In this document: piece by piece, positions 1 to 8,155 of the stretch
Position numbering within the stretch: the first letter of the stretch is position 1
How the letters are laid out: each line of letters begins with the position of its first letter
Assembly (NCBI GenBank): GCA_014799685.1
Contig: JAAVHN010000035.1
Coordinates: 4,419-58,839, forward strand
DNA: 54,421 nucleotides
DNA from: Subdoligranulum sp.
GTDB taxonomy: Bacteria > Bacillota > Clostridia > Oscillospirales > Ruminococcaceae
Direction of reading: 5' to 3'
Notes under the pieces: generated by a model
What the model was told of the DNA's origin: nothing
The model's database searches: none
What the model saw: only the letters and a program-made list of their open reading frames with translations
Position numbers and translations under genes: made by a program

Positions 1-270
1 TTCATCGGCTGGAAGGAGGCCAACGGCGAGGACTGCCGGCAGTACATCGCGGATATCGTAAAGATCTACCAAAACTACGGCTTTTTGCGCAAGACCGAGA
101 TCATCTGCGCAGCCGTGCGCACACCCAAGCAGATCGTGGATTGCGCCGTGGCCGGTGCGGATATCGTCACGGCGGGTCTGGATGTTTTCAAAGACAGCAT
201 GAAGCATGCCTATACCGACCAGGGCCTGCGCACGTTCACCGACGCGTGGGACAACACCGCGGCGGAATGA
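1..270 (+). CDS. Transaldolase / fructose-6-phosphate aldolase family protein, C-terminal part
   Basis: Open from the first base of the window, so only the last 89 residues are present. The fragment shows the end of a TalC/FSA-type TIM barrel: an alternating strand-helix pattern with TEIICAAVRTPKQIVDCAVA and GADIVTAGLDVF, then the FSA-like tail in which a His-x-x-Thr-Asp segment (HAYTDQGL) precedes the final helix. The Schiff-base lysine lies outside the window. The family moves or cleaves three-carbon units of ketose phosphates. The next gene begins 20 bp downstream with a good ribosome site, so it is the first visible gene of an operon with the dehydrogenase and isomerase. In that company a sulfofructose transaldolase role is possible, but this is inference. 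Confidence 0.8.
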   Translation, partial: FIGWKEANGEDCRQYIADIVKIYQNYGFLRKTEIICAAVRTPKQIVDCAVAGADIVTAGLDVFKDSMKHAYTDQGLRTFTDAWDNTAAE

Positions 271-289
271 TTTTGGGGAGGCTGAAGTT

Positions 290-1195
290 ATGAAAATTGC
301 TTTCATCGGGCTTGGCATTATGGGTGAGGCCATGTGTGACAATATCCTGAAAAAGCACGACGATACGGTGTATGTGTATGATGTAATGCCCGAAAAGGCG
401 CAGCCGTTCGCGCAGAGGGGTGCGGTGGTGTGCGCCGGGGCCGCCGGGGCCGCGCAGGACGCGGACGTGATTTTTTCCATGGTGCCGAAATCCGAACATT
501 CCCGGCAGGTGTATACCGAACTGCTCGCGGCGGGCGTTTTAAAGCCCGGCAAGATCTGCGTGGATATGAGCACCATCGACCCGGCTGTCTCGCGGGAATT
601 GGCGGCACTGGTAAAGCAGACAGGCGCGCAGTTTCTGGACGCGCCGGTCGTCAAGAGCCGCCCGGCGGCGGAGGCGGGAAAGCTCGGCATTTATGTGGGC
701 GGGGACAAGGACGCATTCGGGACGGTGCTGCCGCTGCTGCGCTATATGGGCGAGAACGTGATCCGCATGGGCGAAAACGGCAAGGGGCTCGTGATGAAGA
801 TCTGTCACAATGCACTGGTCGCCCAGATCCAGAACGGCGTGAATGAGACACTGGCCCTGGCGGCGGCAAACGGCATTGAGATCGACACATTTGCCGAGGC
901 CGTCTCGTACGGCGGCGGACAGAATTTTTACCTTGATTCCAAAAAAGGGCCGCTTGCCCGTGAGGACTATGCCACGGCCTTTTCCGTTGAAAATATGGCA
1001 AAGGATCTCGGCATCTGCGTGGCGCTGGCCGCCGAATGCAGCGTTTCGATGCCCGGCGGAGCCAACGCAAAGCGCGTGTACGACGCCGCATTGGCGACGG
1101 GGCTGGGTAAAGAGGATTTCTGCGCCACGATCAAAATCGTGAAGGGCGCCGCCGGGGGCGAAAATGCGGGTAAAAGCGCAAAGGAGGATGCCTGA
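290..1195 (+). CDS. NAD(P)-dependent beta-hydroxyacid dehydrogenase (HIBADH/YihU family)
   Basis: 301 residues, normal for the family. A Rossmann motif GLGIMG lies at 7-12, a VDMST segment near residue 100, and the catalytic lysine is K170 with N174 (KICHN). The ATG at 290 is chosen because GGGGAGG lies just upstream and the Rossmann strand starts at residue 2; a longer frame from 206 adds only out-of-place sequence. The usual substrate loop (APVSGG in 3-hydroxyisobutyrate or tartronate semialdehyde reductases) reads APVVKSR at 118-124, putting two basic residues where the substrate acid group binds. YihU, the sulfolactaldehyde reductase, also has a basic variant there. Its TGA overlaps the next ATG by one base. 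Reduction of a small aldehyde is likely; sulfolactaldehyde is a guess from context. Confidence 0.85.
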   Translation: MKIAFIGLGIMGEAMCDNILKKHDDTVYVYDVMPEKAQPFAQRGAVVCAGAAGAAQDADVIFSMVPKSEHSRQVYTELLAAGVLKPGKICVDMSTIDPAVSRELAALVKQTGAQFLDAPVVKSRPAAEAGKLGIYVGGDKDAFGTVLPLLRYMGENVIRMGENGKGLVMKICHNALVAQIQNGVNETLALAAANGIEIDTFAEAVSYGGGQNFYLDSKKGPLAREDYATAFSVENMAKDLGICVALAAECSVSMPGGANAKRVYDAALATGLGKEDFCATIKIVKGAAGGENAGKSAKEDA

Positions 1196-2553
1196 TGGAA
1201 CCGGAAAACCGCACAAAGCCGTTCGAGGCAGTCTATCTGCCGGTGGGCGTACCCACGTTTCATCTGCAGAGCGCACAACAGGAATTTGAGGCGTCCAAAG
1301 CGCTTTTGCGCGATATCAGCGATGCCGTTGCCGTTCCCGGAGAGATGCTGCTCTCGCTGGACGCGCTGCAAAGCTTTTTGCAGGGGCGTACGCCGGACCT
1401 TGTGATCTTTCAAAACATCACATTTGCCAACGCGGCCTATATTTCCGAGGTGCTGGCGTTGTGCTCGTGCCCGGTCGTGCTTTGGACACTGCGCGAACCT
1501 GTCATCGACGGGGGCCGTCTGCGCCTGAACTCGCTGACGGGCGCCTATTCCGCCGCGAATACGCTTCGCGCTTTGCGGGCGGAGCCGTTCACCTATGTGT
1601 TCGGTGCGCCCGGTGAGGAGAAAGTACGGCAAACACTTGCGGCTGCCATTTGCGCTGCACAGCTGAAATGCCGGCTGCGCAGCCTGCGCATGGCGGCCAT
1701 CGGCCATACGCCCGAGGGCTTCGGCTTCGGGCGCGCGCTGGATAACGAGCTCCGCGGCGTGTTCGGCGTGCGGCTGGAATCTATCGAGGCGAGAGAGCTG
1801 ATCGACAAAGCGCGCAGCTATACGGAGGCCGAGACACGGGAATATCTGGCGCTGGCAGAAACACGGATGCTGGGCCTTGAAAAAATGCCCGAACAAAACC
1901 GCATGGATTTTGCACGCCTGTATCGCGCGTACCGGGAATACGCGGAGGAAAGGGGCATCGGGGCGCTGGCCTCGCGCTGCTGGCCGGATTTCTTCACGGC
2001 GTTCGGCACGCCAGTGTGCGCCGTGCTGTCCATCCTGAACGATTTGGGTATTGCCGCCGCCTGCGAGGGCGACCTGTACGGTGCGCTCTCGATGTACCTT
2101 GCCATGCAGGCCGCCGGACAGCCCGCCTTTTTTGGCGACCCTGTTTCGCTGGACGAGGCGGAGAACACCCTTACCTTCTGGCACTGCGGCATGGCCGCCT
2201 GCTCATTGGCGCAGCCCGAGCCGGGCGCCTGCACCGGCGTGCACTGCAACCGCAAGATCGGGCCGACGATGGAATTCGGCTGCCGGCCCGCACCGGCGGT
2301 GACGGTGTTCCGCATCGGCAAAAAGCCGGATGGCGGCTTCCGCTTCCTTGTGGCGCGGGGACAGGCGCTGGAGAAACCCCGGCAGTTTTATGGTACCTCG
2401 GTGGTGGTGAAAACGCAGTCCCCTGTCCGCACATTCGTGGAACAGACGGTGCGCGGCGGCTGGGAACCGCATTTTGCAGTGGCCTACGGCGACGCTGCGC
2501 GCGTGCTGACGATTTTGGGCGATATGCTGAACATCGAGGTACAGGAATATTGA
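1195..2553 (+). CDS. L-fucose/L-arabinose isomerase-like sugar isomerase
   Basis: 452 residues, shorter than FucI (about 590) but with the same plan: an N-terminal Rossmann-like half with PDLVIFQNITFANAAYI and CPVVLWTLREP, then a C-terminal isomerase half with GDLYGALSMYLAMQAAG and a late HCNRKIGPTMEFG segment. Acidic residues such as E and D in ACEGDLYGA and the histidine in FWHCGMA are candidate metal ligands. It is translationally coupled to the upstream dehydrogenase (shared base at 1195; AAGGAGG just upstream). Family members interconvert aldoses and ketoses with a divalent metal. With the transaldolase and YihU-like reductase beside it, a sulfoquinovose to sulfofructose isomerase is a reasonable but untested idea. 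Confidence 0.8.
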   Translation: MEPENRTKPFEAVYLPVGVPTFHLQSAQQEFEASKALLRDISDAVAVPGEMLLSLDALQSFLQGRTPDLVIFQNITFANAAYISEVLALCSCPVVLWTLREPVIDGGRLRLNSLTGAYSAANTLRALRAEPFTYVFGAPGEEKVRQTLAAAICAAQLKCRLRSLRMAAIGHTPEGFGFGRALDNELRGVFGVRLESIEARELIDKARSYTEAETREYLALAETRMLGLEKMPEQNRMDFARLYRAYREYAEERGIGALASRCWPDFFTAFGTPVCAVLSILNDLGIAAACEGDLYGALSMYLAMQAAGQPAFFGDPVSLDEAENTLTFWHCGMAACSLAQPEPGACTGVHCNRKIGPTMEFGCRPAPAVTVFRIGKKPDGGFRFLVARGQALEKPRQFYGTSVVVKTQSPVRTFVEQTVRGGWEPHFAVAYGDAARVLTILGDMLNIEVQEY

Positions 2554-2617
2554 TGCGGATTGTGCGGCGCACGGGCACGCAAAGGAAATCGTCCCATTTG
2601 AGGATTGGCAATATTCA

Positions 2618-2660
2618 GGGAACTTCGGATTTAATCGCCGGGCGCATCTTTCCGGCAGCA
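2618..2660. repeat. Half copy of the palindromic miniature element
   Basis: The gap between the isomerase and ROK genes contains GGGAACTTCGGATTTAATCG followed by CCGGGCGCATC and CCGGCAGCA. This matches the terminal inverted repeat and inner arm of the complete copy at 54192-54353 read on the opposite strand. No clear second arm is visible, so it is a decayed half. Confidence 0.6.
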
Positions 2661-2698
2661 GGAAACCGGATTCAGAATCAAAAAGAGGAAACAGACGC

Positions 2699-3955
2699 AT
2701 GAGAAATTCCGGAATGAATATGCCGCGGGTGAAGCAGGAAAACCGATCTTCGATTTTGCGGTGCATCCTCGAACAGGGGGCGACCTCGCGCAAGGATATC
2801 GCCCGGCTCACCGGTCTGACGCCGGCGGCCGTCACACAGCTGTGCGCCGAGCTGCTGGCCGAGGGACTGCTTGCGGAGTGCGGCTCGCAGCTCCAGAGCG
2901 CCAAGACGCAGGGCGTCGATCCACAGGGCACAGTGACGCTGACTGCCGAAGCGCAGGGCGTTGAGACGCAGAACTTCGAAGCGCAGGGCACCGGAAATCA
3001 GAGCGCCGGCACAGGCAAAAGAGGCGCGGGCCGGAAAAAGATCCTGCTGGATATCAATGCCGCCGGCAGGCACCTGCTTGTCATCAGCCTCGGGGTGGAA
3101 ACGACATTCCTTGCCGTTTCGGATTTGAAAGGGGAGTGCCTCTGCCGTACTTCACTTCCAACCGATCGCGGCATTCCGCCCGTGGAATTTCTGGCGCGTG
3201 TGGCCGAAGCGGCGCACGCGATGCTGCAGAGCGCCAAAACGCCGCTGCCGCGCCTTTGCGGCGTAAGCGTTACCGTGCCGGGCGCGGTGGACAAGGAGCG
3301 CGGACTGAGCCTGCAGGCGTATGGGCTGTGGGACGGGCAGGTAGAGGTGTGCCGTTTGCTGGGCGATGCGCTGGGACTGCCGGTGTGCATTGAAAATAAT
3401 GTGAACGCCTTTGCTGTCGCGGAGCTTTTGTACGGTGCGGGGCGCCGGTACGATAATCTGCTTCTTGTCAAATGGGGTCCCGGCGTGGGCAGCGCGATCA
3501 TTACGGACGGGCGTCTTTACGAGGGGCGGCACGGCAAAGCGGCGGAGCTGGGGCATTTTATCGTGGAGCGCGGCGGCTCGCTTTGCCGCTGCGGGCGCAG
3601 GGGCTGCCTGGAAACCAAAGTGTCGTGGCAGGCGCTCTGCCGCGAAATGCCCTTTTTGCCGGAGCGCTTCGGAGAAGCCTACCGGCAGGCGGCCGCTGTG
3701 GGCGGAGCGGATGCATTCGATGCCGCGATCGATCTGTTTGCCCGCACGATCGTCAATTCTATGACGATCCTTGCTCCAAACCGCGTGGTGCTGTTCGGGC
3801 CAATGTTCCGCGACGCGCGCATCCGCCGGAAACTGACGGATGCCTGCTGTGCGTATGACGCGCGTTACGATGCGCAGCGCATTCTGTATTCCGCCCTGGC
3901 GGAAAAGGAGGAGGCAATCGGCCCTGCCGCAGTGTTTGCGCAGTCGGTGTTTTAA
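2699..3955 (+). CDS. ROK family transcriptional regulator
   Basis: 418 residues. An N-terminal winged helix-turn-helix (about residues 12-62, SRKDIARLTGLTPAAVTQLC) is followed by a low-complexity linker at about 63-112 built from AQG/TQG repeats, then a sugar-kinase-like ROK domain. The ROK zinc motif CRCGRRGCLE is intact, as is the nucleotide-loop-like GPGVGSAIITDG. It probably represses or senses the sugar of the upstream operon, from which it is separated by a 145-bp gap holding a decayed repeat. The start is ATG 2699 with AAAGAGGAAA upstream; ATG 2714 is also possible. The terminator at 3987 closes the unit. Confidence 0.88.
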   Translation: MRNSGMNMPRVKQENRSSILRCILEQGATSRKDIARLTGLTPAAVTQLCAELLAEGLLAECGSQLQSAKTQGVDPQGTVTLTAEAQGVETQNFEAQGTGNQSAGTGKRGAGRKKILLDINAAGRHLLVISLGVETTFLAVSDLKGECLCRTSLPTDRGIPPVEFLARVAEAAHAMLQSAKTPLPRLCGVSVTVPGAVDKERGLSLQAYGLWDGQVEVCRLLGDALGLPVCIENNVNAFAVAELLYGAGRRYDNLLLVKWGPGVGSAIITDGRLYEGRHGKAAELGHFIVERGGSLCRCGRRGCLETKVSWQALCREMPFLPERFGEAYRQAAAVGGADAFDAAIDLFARTIVNSMTILAPNRVVLFGPMFRDARIRRKLTDACCAYDARYDAQRILYSALAEKEEAIGPAAVFAQSVF

Positions 3956-3986
3956 TGGCGCTGCATGTTGCAAAATATAGATACAA

Positions 3987-4026
3987 AAAACCGCCGGCAG
4001 GAGCGATTCCAAACTGGCGGTTTTGC
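3987..4026 (+). terminator. Rho-independent terminator after ROK gene
   Basis: AAAACCGCC at 3987-3995 pairs with GGCGGTTTT at 4016-4024, so the T-run is part of the stem. It lies about 30 bp after the ROK stop codon. Confidence 0.75.
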
Positions 4027-4037
4027 TGTTTGAAAAA

Positions 4038-4260
4038 GGGAAGCTCTGATTCAATCGACGTACCGGATTGGCGAGCAGATTTTTTCCTCCGGCCTAAGAG
4101 CCGCCGCTATGCGTCGGCCCGCCTCTGGACGCGCCTGCGGGCGCAGTGCCTGTCAAAGCCCCAAAATCGCAGGAATACTTGATGTATTTCAAGATTTTGG
4201 GGCAAAGGCAGGCGGAAAATATGCCGTCAGGACGCGTGCGGCGATTCATTCAGAGGTTCC
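4038..4260. mobile_element. Palindromic miniature element (MITE-like), copy 1
   Basis: Terminal inverted repeats GGGAAGCTCTGATTCAATCG (left) and the complement of CGATTCATTCAGAGGTTCC (right). The core at about 4158-4202 is a nested hairpin: CCCCAAAATC pairs with GATTTTGGGG around AATAC/GTATT. About 60 bp of extra GC-rich sequence sits in the left arm compared with the 162-bp copy at 54192. There is no coding capacity of its own, although one frame reads SQEYLMYFKIL in every copy. It sits downstream of both neighbouring genes (convergent), ending 8 bp from the dehydrogenase stop codon. Confidence 0.75.
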
Positions 4261-4268
4261 AAAGAACT

Positions 4269-5015
4269 TCAGCTGCGTGCGAGGCCGTCCACGCTCAGCA
4301 CGACGCCCGTGATATAGCTGGCCATGCTGCTGGCGAGGAAGACGAACGCGTCCGCAACTTCCTCCGGCTCGCCGATGCGGCCAAGGGGAATGCCCTTGAC
4401 GATGCCGTCGATCACCTGCTGCGGCACAGCCTTCATCATATCGGTGTTCGTGACGCCGGGGGCGACCGCGTTCACGCGGATGCCGGCGGATCCCAGCTCG
4501 CGTGCCAGCGAAAGGGTGAAGCCATTCACGGCAAACTTGCTGGTGGGGTATGCGATGCCAGCGGGCTGGCCGTACTTGCTCACCATGCTGCTGGTGTTCA
4601 GGATGACGCCGCTGCCCTGCGCCTTCATGCCGTCCACAACGGCGCGGCAGCAGTTGAAGACTGCCTTCAGGTTCAGGTCCATGGTTTTATCGAACATTTC
4701 CCCGGTGTAGGAGGTGAACGGCTCGCGGGCGGAAACGCCGGCGTTGTTCACGAGCACGTCGATCCTGCCAAACTCGGCGGCAACGCCGTCAAACGCGGCC
4801 TTGACGTCGTCGTAATTCGTCAGATCGGGCCAGATGCCCTTCACGGTCCACGCCGCGTTCTCGGCCTTCAGCTCGGCCACGGCCTTATCGGCCGTCTCCT
4901 GACGGGACGCGCACAGCACGACCTTCGCACCCTCCTGCAGATACCGCTTTACAATAGAAAAACCGATGCCGCGCGAGCCACCGGTGACGACGGCTACTTT
5001 TCCTTCCAACAGCAT
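4269..5015 (-). CDS. SDR family NAD(P)-dependent oxidoreductase (FabG-like)
   Basis: 248 residues, the size of a classical short-chain dehydrogenase. Cofactor motif TGGSRGIG is at 11-18, NNAG at 90-93, catalytic Ser near 143, and Tyr156-x3-Lys160 (YPTSK). The C-terminus ends in a helix and a final GVVLSVDGL strand typical of FabG-like enzymes. A serine at S38 after the second strand (CASR) suggests NADP rather than NAD, weakly. AGGAG lies a few bases before the ATG. It is a single gene with its own promoter; no neighbour reveals the substrate. It may be a sugar or polyol dehydrogenase rather than a fatty-acid enzyme. Confidence 0.88.
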   Translation of the reverse strand: MLLEGKVAVVTGGSRGIGFSIVKRYLQEGAKVVLCASRQETADKAVAELKAENAAWTVKGIWPDLTNYDDVKAAFDGVAAEFGRIDVLVNNAGVSAREPFTSYTGEMFDKTMDLNLKAVFNCCRAVVDGMKAQGSGVILNTSSMVSKYGQPAGIAYPTSKFAVNGFTLSLARELGSAGIRVNAVAPGVTNTDMMKAVPQQVIDGIVKGIPLGRIGEPEEVADAFVFLASSMASYITGVVLSVDGLARS

Positions 5016-5062
5016 AATGATCCGACTCCTTTATTCTGTATTTTCTTTTCCCGGCGCAGAAA

Positions 5063-5105
5063 TGCCGGGGTGCATTTTCAGTATAGCACACCCCGGCAAA
5101 AATAC
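5063..5105 (-). promoter_or_regulatory. Promoter with 10-bp inverted repeat around the -10, for the SDR gene
   Basis: On the minus strand TTGTAT, a 16-bp spacer and TATACT form a sigma-A-like promoter. TGCCGGGGTG and CACCCCGGCA (5063-5072 and 5088-5097 on the plus strand) are perfect arms flanking the -10, so a repressor bound there would block transcription. In RNA only one arm would be transcribed, which argues for an operator rather than a terminator. Confidence 0.6.
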
Positions 5106-5337
5106 AAGAGGAAATTGTGATTTAATTAACGAAATTGCGCTTTTCGCTGATTCCTTTGCTGATTCCCCGGCTTTTCTATTGCCGATTACATCGCGCAAAA
5201 CGCATCCGGAAAGGATCCTTTTGCAGGATGGCAAGGGCAGCGCCCTTTTATATCGCATGTATCACGGTGGATTCGCCTTAAGAGCAGCGGCCATGCGTCC
5301 CGGGGTGGACGCGCTTATAACGTGCTCATAAATCAAG
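5106..5337. other. Gap with no recognised gene
   Basis: Between the SDR promoter and the end of the small gene at 5338. No frame looks coding, and apart from a weak GCGTCC/GGGACGC hairpin near 5295-5315 no structured element stands out. Confidence 0.5.
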
Positions 5338-5685
5338 TCAGAAAGCGGGCACATAGCACGGCTTGTATGCGGGGCTGTTCGGATATTCCTCCAGCAAATA
5401 GCGCCGGAGCGCTTCATAGCCGTCGAAGCGGAGGATATCATCCATCCGAATCTCGCTGAACCAGCCCTCGCCGTACCGGTTCAGCGGCCCGCCCATGCCG
5501 CAGGGATGATGATCGCCGCGCACATGACACCACCAGGCAAATCCCTCGATCGGGATCTGCAGCGCTTCCATGCGGTCGATGAACGCACCGATGTTTTCGG
5601 GCGGGCAGATCAGGTCGATGTAGCCCTTTCCGACGGGCTGAATGCGGAGTTCCCGGAGAGTGCGATCAAGCAGATCGAGATTCAT
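5338..5685 (-). CDS. Hypothetical protein, 115 residues
   Basis: I do not recognise a family. The protein is small, acidic and soluble, with no membrane segment or signal peptide. It has an N-terminal strand-helix pattern (GYIDLICPPENIGAFIDRMEAL) and a His/Trp/Gly-rich middle (FAWWCHVRGDHHPCGMGGP) in which a cluster of three His and two Cys could bind metal. The chosen ATG at 5685 is about 10 bases after AGGAG; a GTG at 5694 lies too close to that site. It follows htpG in the same direction but a strong terminator separates them, so it may be expressed by read-through or from its own promoter. Confidence 0.65.
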   Translation of the reverse strand: MNLDLLDRTLRELRIQPVGKGYIDLICPPENIGAFIDRMEALQIPIEGFAWWCHVRGDHHPCGMGGPLNRYGEGWFSEIRMDDILRFDGYEALRRYLLEEYPNSPAYKPCYVPAF

Positions 5686-5712
5686 TGCAGCCACGCTCCT
5701 GAATTTTGATGG

Positions 5713-5762
5713 AACAGCATCGCCGCCCTGCCAAGGATGCCGGGCGGCGATGCTGTTTTTCC
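5713..5762. terminator. Strong bidirectional terminator between htpG and the 115-residue gene
   Basis: AACAGCATCGCCGCCC at 5713-5728 pairs perfectly with GGGCGGCGATGCTGTT at 5742-5757. The plus strand continues in T and the minus strand ends in TTCC, so htpG (minus strand) is the main user. Confidence 0.85.
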
Positions 5763-5770
5763 GTTTTGCG

Positions 5771-7696
5771 TTATACCATCAGCTTGCACACGCTGTTCGC
5801 ATAGGCGACGGGGTCTTCAAGCGAGAGGCCCTCGATCAGCAGGGCCTGCGCGTACAGGATCTCGCTGTAGGCGGCCAGCTTTTCGGTGTCGCCCGCGTCG
5901 TGCAGGCGCTTCAGCGCCGCGAATACCTCATGCTCGCCGTTGATCTCCAGCACCTTTTCGCTCGTCACCTTTTCGGGCTGGGCGGGCATGCTGTTCAGCA
6001 CCTTCTCCATCTCGATGGAGAGCGGGCCGTTGCTGGAAAGGCACACCGGGTGCGTTTTCAGCCGCTGCGAGAGCTTCACCTCCACCACCTTGCCGGAGAG
6101 CGCGTCCTTCATGGCGTCGAACAGATCCTTGTTTTCCTCGTTTTTGGCCTTTACTTCCTCTTTTTCCGCTTCGGTCTCGATGCCGAGATCGTCCGAGGAG
6201 ATGTTTCGGAACTCTTTTTCCTTGTCCTCGTCGCCGTAGCCATGCAGCATCTGCAGCATGAACTCGTCCACGTCGTCCGTCAGGTACAGGATGTCAAAGC
6301 CCTTTTCCAGCACGCGCTCGGCGGCGGGCAGCTTGGCAAGGCGCTCGGTGCTTTCGCCCGCGGCGTAGTAGAGATACTTCTGTTCCTCGGGCATAGCCTC
6401 GTAATATTCGCGCAGCGTAACAAGCTTATCCTGCTTTGCGCTGTGGAAGAGCAGCAGATCCTGCAAAAGCTCCTTGTTCATGCCGTAAGAGGCATAGCAG
6501 CCCATTTTCAGCTGCAGGCCGAAGTTCTTGAAGAATTTTTCGTAGTCCTCGCGCTCGTTTTTCAGCCAGCCGGCCAGCTCGTTTTTGATCTTGCGCTCCA
6601 GCGTCGATTTGATCAGCTTCAGCTGATTGTCGTGCTGCAGCATCTCGCGGCTGATGTTCAGGCTCAGATCCTCGCTGTCCACAAGGCCCTTCACAAAGCT
6701 GAAGTAATCCGGCAGCAGATCGGCGCATTTCTCCATGATGAGCACGCCGCTGGAGTAGAGCTGCAGGCCCTTTTCGTATTCCTTTGTATAATAATTGTAG
6801 GGCGTATTGGAGGGGACGAACAGCAGCGCGCGGAACGTGGCCGTGCCCTCGGTCTTGCTCTGGATGACGCGCGCGGGCTCGGAATAATCGCTGAATTTCT
6901 CGCGGTAGAACTGGGCGTATTCCTCTTTGGATACGTCCTTTTTTTCGCGCTTCCAGATGGGCACCATGCTGTTGAGCGTCTCGTCCTCGGTGTACGATTC
7001 GTACTCCGGCGCCTTGTAGTGGCCCTCCTCGTCCTTGTCGGTGCCTTCGATGGGACGCTGCTTTTCGCGCAGCATCTTAATGGGGTAGCGGATATAGTCG
7101 GAGTACTTTTTCACGATGTCCACAAGGCGCCATTCATCCAGGAATTCGTCGTAATGCTCCTCGCCTTCGTTTTCCTTGATGACGAGAATCACCTCGGTGC
7201 CAACGTCCTCCTTATCGCATGGCTCCAGCGTGTAGCCGTCTGCGCCCGTGGATTCCCACTGCCACGCTTCGCTTTCGCCGAACGCGCGGCTGCGCACGGT
7301 GACGCGGCTCGCCACCATAAATGCGGAATAGAAGCCCACGCCGAACTGGCCGATTACATCTACCTTGCCGCCGGTCTCGTTTTCGTTTTTGAAATCCAGG
7401 CTGCCGCTTTTGGCGATGGTGCCAAGGTTCTTTTCCAGCTCGTCCTTCGTCATGCCGATGCCGTTGTCGCTTACGGTGAGCGTGCGCGCGTCTTTGTCGA
7501 GCGTCAGGCGGATGAGGAACTCGTCCTTTTTCGTGGGAACGGTATCGTCCGTCAGGCTGCGGAAATAGAGCTTGTCGATGGCGTCGCTCGCGTTGCTGAC
7601 AAGCTCGCGCAGGAAAATCTCCTTATGCGTATAGATGGAATTGATCATCATATCCAGCAGGCGTTTGGATTCTGCTTTGAATTGTTTTTTCGACAT
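5771..7696 (-). CDS. htpG: Molecular chaperone HtpG (Hsp90)
   Basis: 641 residues, normal length. The N-terminal GHKL ATPase domain is intact: [12 protein letters not shown] (ATP-binding Asn), [23 protein letters not shown]. The middle domain contains NISREMLQ, and a short C-terminal dimerisation domain follows without the eukaryotic MEEVD tail. It acts in the cytoplasm as an ATP-driven client chaperone. It is a single gene preceded by a consensus promoter and a CIRCE operator, so HrcA-controlled heat-shock expression is expected. The ATG is placed by homology ([18 protein letters not shown]) with a ribosome site GGGAGGCAATG upstream. Confidence 0.97.
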   Translation of the reverse strand: MSKKQFKAESKRLLDMMINSIYTHKEIFLRELVSNASDAIDKLYFRSLTDDTVPTKKDEFLIRLTLDKDARTLTVSDNGIGMTKDELEKNLGTIAKSGSLDFKNENETGGKVDVIGQFGVGFYSAFMVASRVTVRSRAFGESEAWQWESTGADGYTLEPCDKEDVGTEVILVIKENEGEEHYDEFLDEWRLVDIVKKYSDYIRYPIKMLREKQRPIEGTDKDEEGHYKAPEYESYTEDETLNSMVPIWKREKKDVSKEEYAQFYREKFSDYSEPARVIQSKTEGTATFRALLFVPSNTPYNYYTKEYEKGLQLYSSGVLIMEKCADLLPDYFSFVKGLVDSEDLSLNISREMLQHDNQLKLIKSTLERKIKNELAGWLKNEREDYEKFFKNFGLQLKMGCYASYGMNKELLQDLLLFHSAKQDKLVTLREYYEAMPEEQKYLYYAAGESTERLAKLPAAERVLEKGFDILYLTDDVDEFMLQMLHGYGDEDKEKEFRNISSDDLGIETEAEKEEVKAKNEENKDLFDAMKDALSGKVVEVKLSQRLKTHPVCLSSNGPLSIEMEKVLNSMPAQPEKVTSEKVLEINGEHEVFAALKRLHDAGDTEKLAAYSEILYAQALLIEGLSLEDPVAYANSVCKLMV

Positions 7697-7719
7697 TTCA
7701 CATTGCCTCCCGATAAAAT

Positions 7720-7746
7720 TAGCACTCTTGATGCTTGACTGCTAAT
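7720..7746. promoter_or_regulatory. CIRCE element (HrcA operator) of htpG
   Basis: TTAGCACTC, nine bases, then GACTGCTAA. The consensus is TTAGCACTC-N9-GAGTGCTAA, so there is a single mismatch in one arm. It lies directly downstream of the htpG -10. Confidence 0.9.
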
Positions 7747-7749
7747 TCA

Positions 7750-7778
7750 GTATACGCCAAAAGAAGAGAAACTGCAAG
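7750..7778 (-). promoter_or_regulatory. htpG promoter
   Basis: Minus strand TTGCAG (7773-7778), 17-bp spacer, TATACT (7750-7755). The start point would fall inside or just before the CIRCE arm, the usual arrangement for HrcA repression. Confidence 0.8.
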
Positions 7779-7890
7779 ACCTTTTTGCGAAATTCAAAAA
7801 AACTTCATAACTTTTTGATGTTTGAGGCGTGAAAACCGGGACGAATCGGAAAAATGCTGTCATAAGCGTGTATTTTTTTGCGCTGTGGGC

Positions 7891-7919
7891 TTGCTTGTAT
7901 AGGCAATTTGCTGTAAAAT
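7891..7919 (+). promoter_or_regulatory. Promoter upstream of the carboxypeptidase gene
   Basis: TTGCTT, 17-bp spacer, TAAAAT. It implies an untranslated leader of about 230 bases (7926-8155) that is GC-rich and can fold (GCGGCCGG near 7998 with CCGGCGGC near 8039). An ATG at 7940 in frame with the gene has no good ribosome site. Confidence 0.55.
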
Positions 7920-8155
7920 GATAAAAAGAAAAGTATTCTATGGCCCGAACTGCGGCGGGACTGCCGGATGCAGCAGCCGCAAAGGGGCCGGTTCATGTGC
8001 GGCCGGATACGCAGCGGGAACGCTGCGGAAAGCATGCGGCCGGCGGCTGCCTGGAAAAAGCGGATTGCTGCTTTGCCCAAAGGGCCGCCACACGCTGTCT
8101 GCCGGGCTGTGCCCGGGCTGCACATGTTTTTGAATTTGGAAAGGGCGGTGTTTTG

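Noticed and set aside
4146-5120. 324-codon frame beginning MPVKAPKSQEYLMYF
   Set aside because: It starts in a miniature element and continues antisense to the SDR gene; the SQEYL peptide recurs with every element copy and is not evidence of a protein.
5642-7738. 698-codon plus-strand frame opposite htpG
   Set aside because: It lies wholly over the intact htpG gene on the other strand; the His/Val/Leu-rich product is the usual antisense shadow of GC-rich coding DNA.
7940-8155. 72-codon upstream extension of the carboxypeptidase
   Set aside because: No ribosome site at ATG 7940 and cysteine/arginine-rich sequence unlike the rest; AAAGGGCGG supports ATG 8156.
7926-8155. Long structured leader before the carboxypeptidase as a riboswitch
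   Set aside because: GC-rich folding is possible, but no known riboswitch core could be recognised and the gene's function gives no ligand hint.
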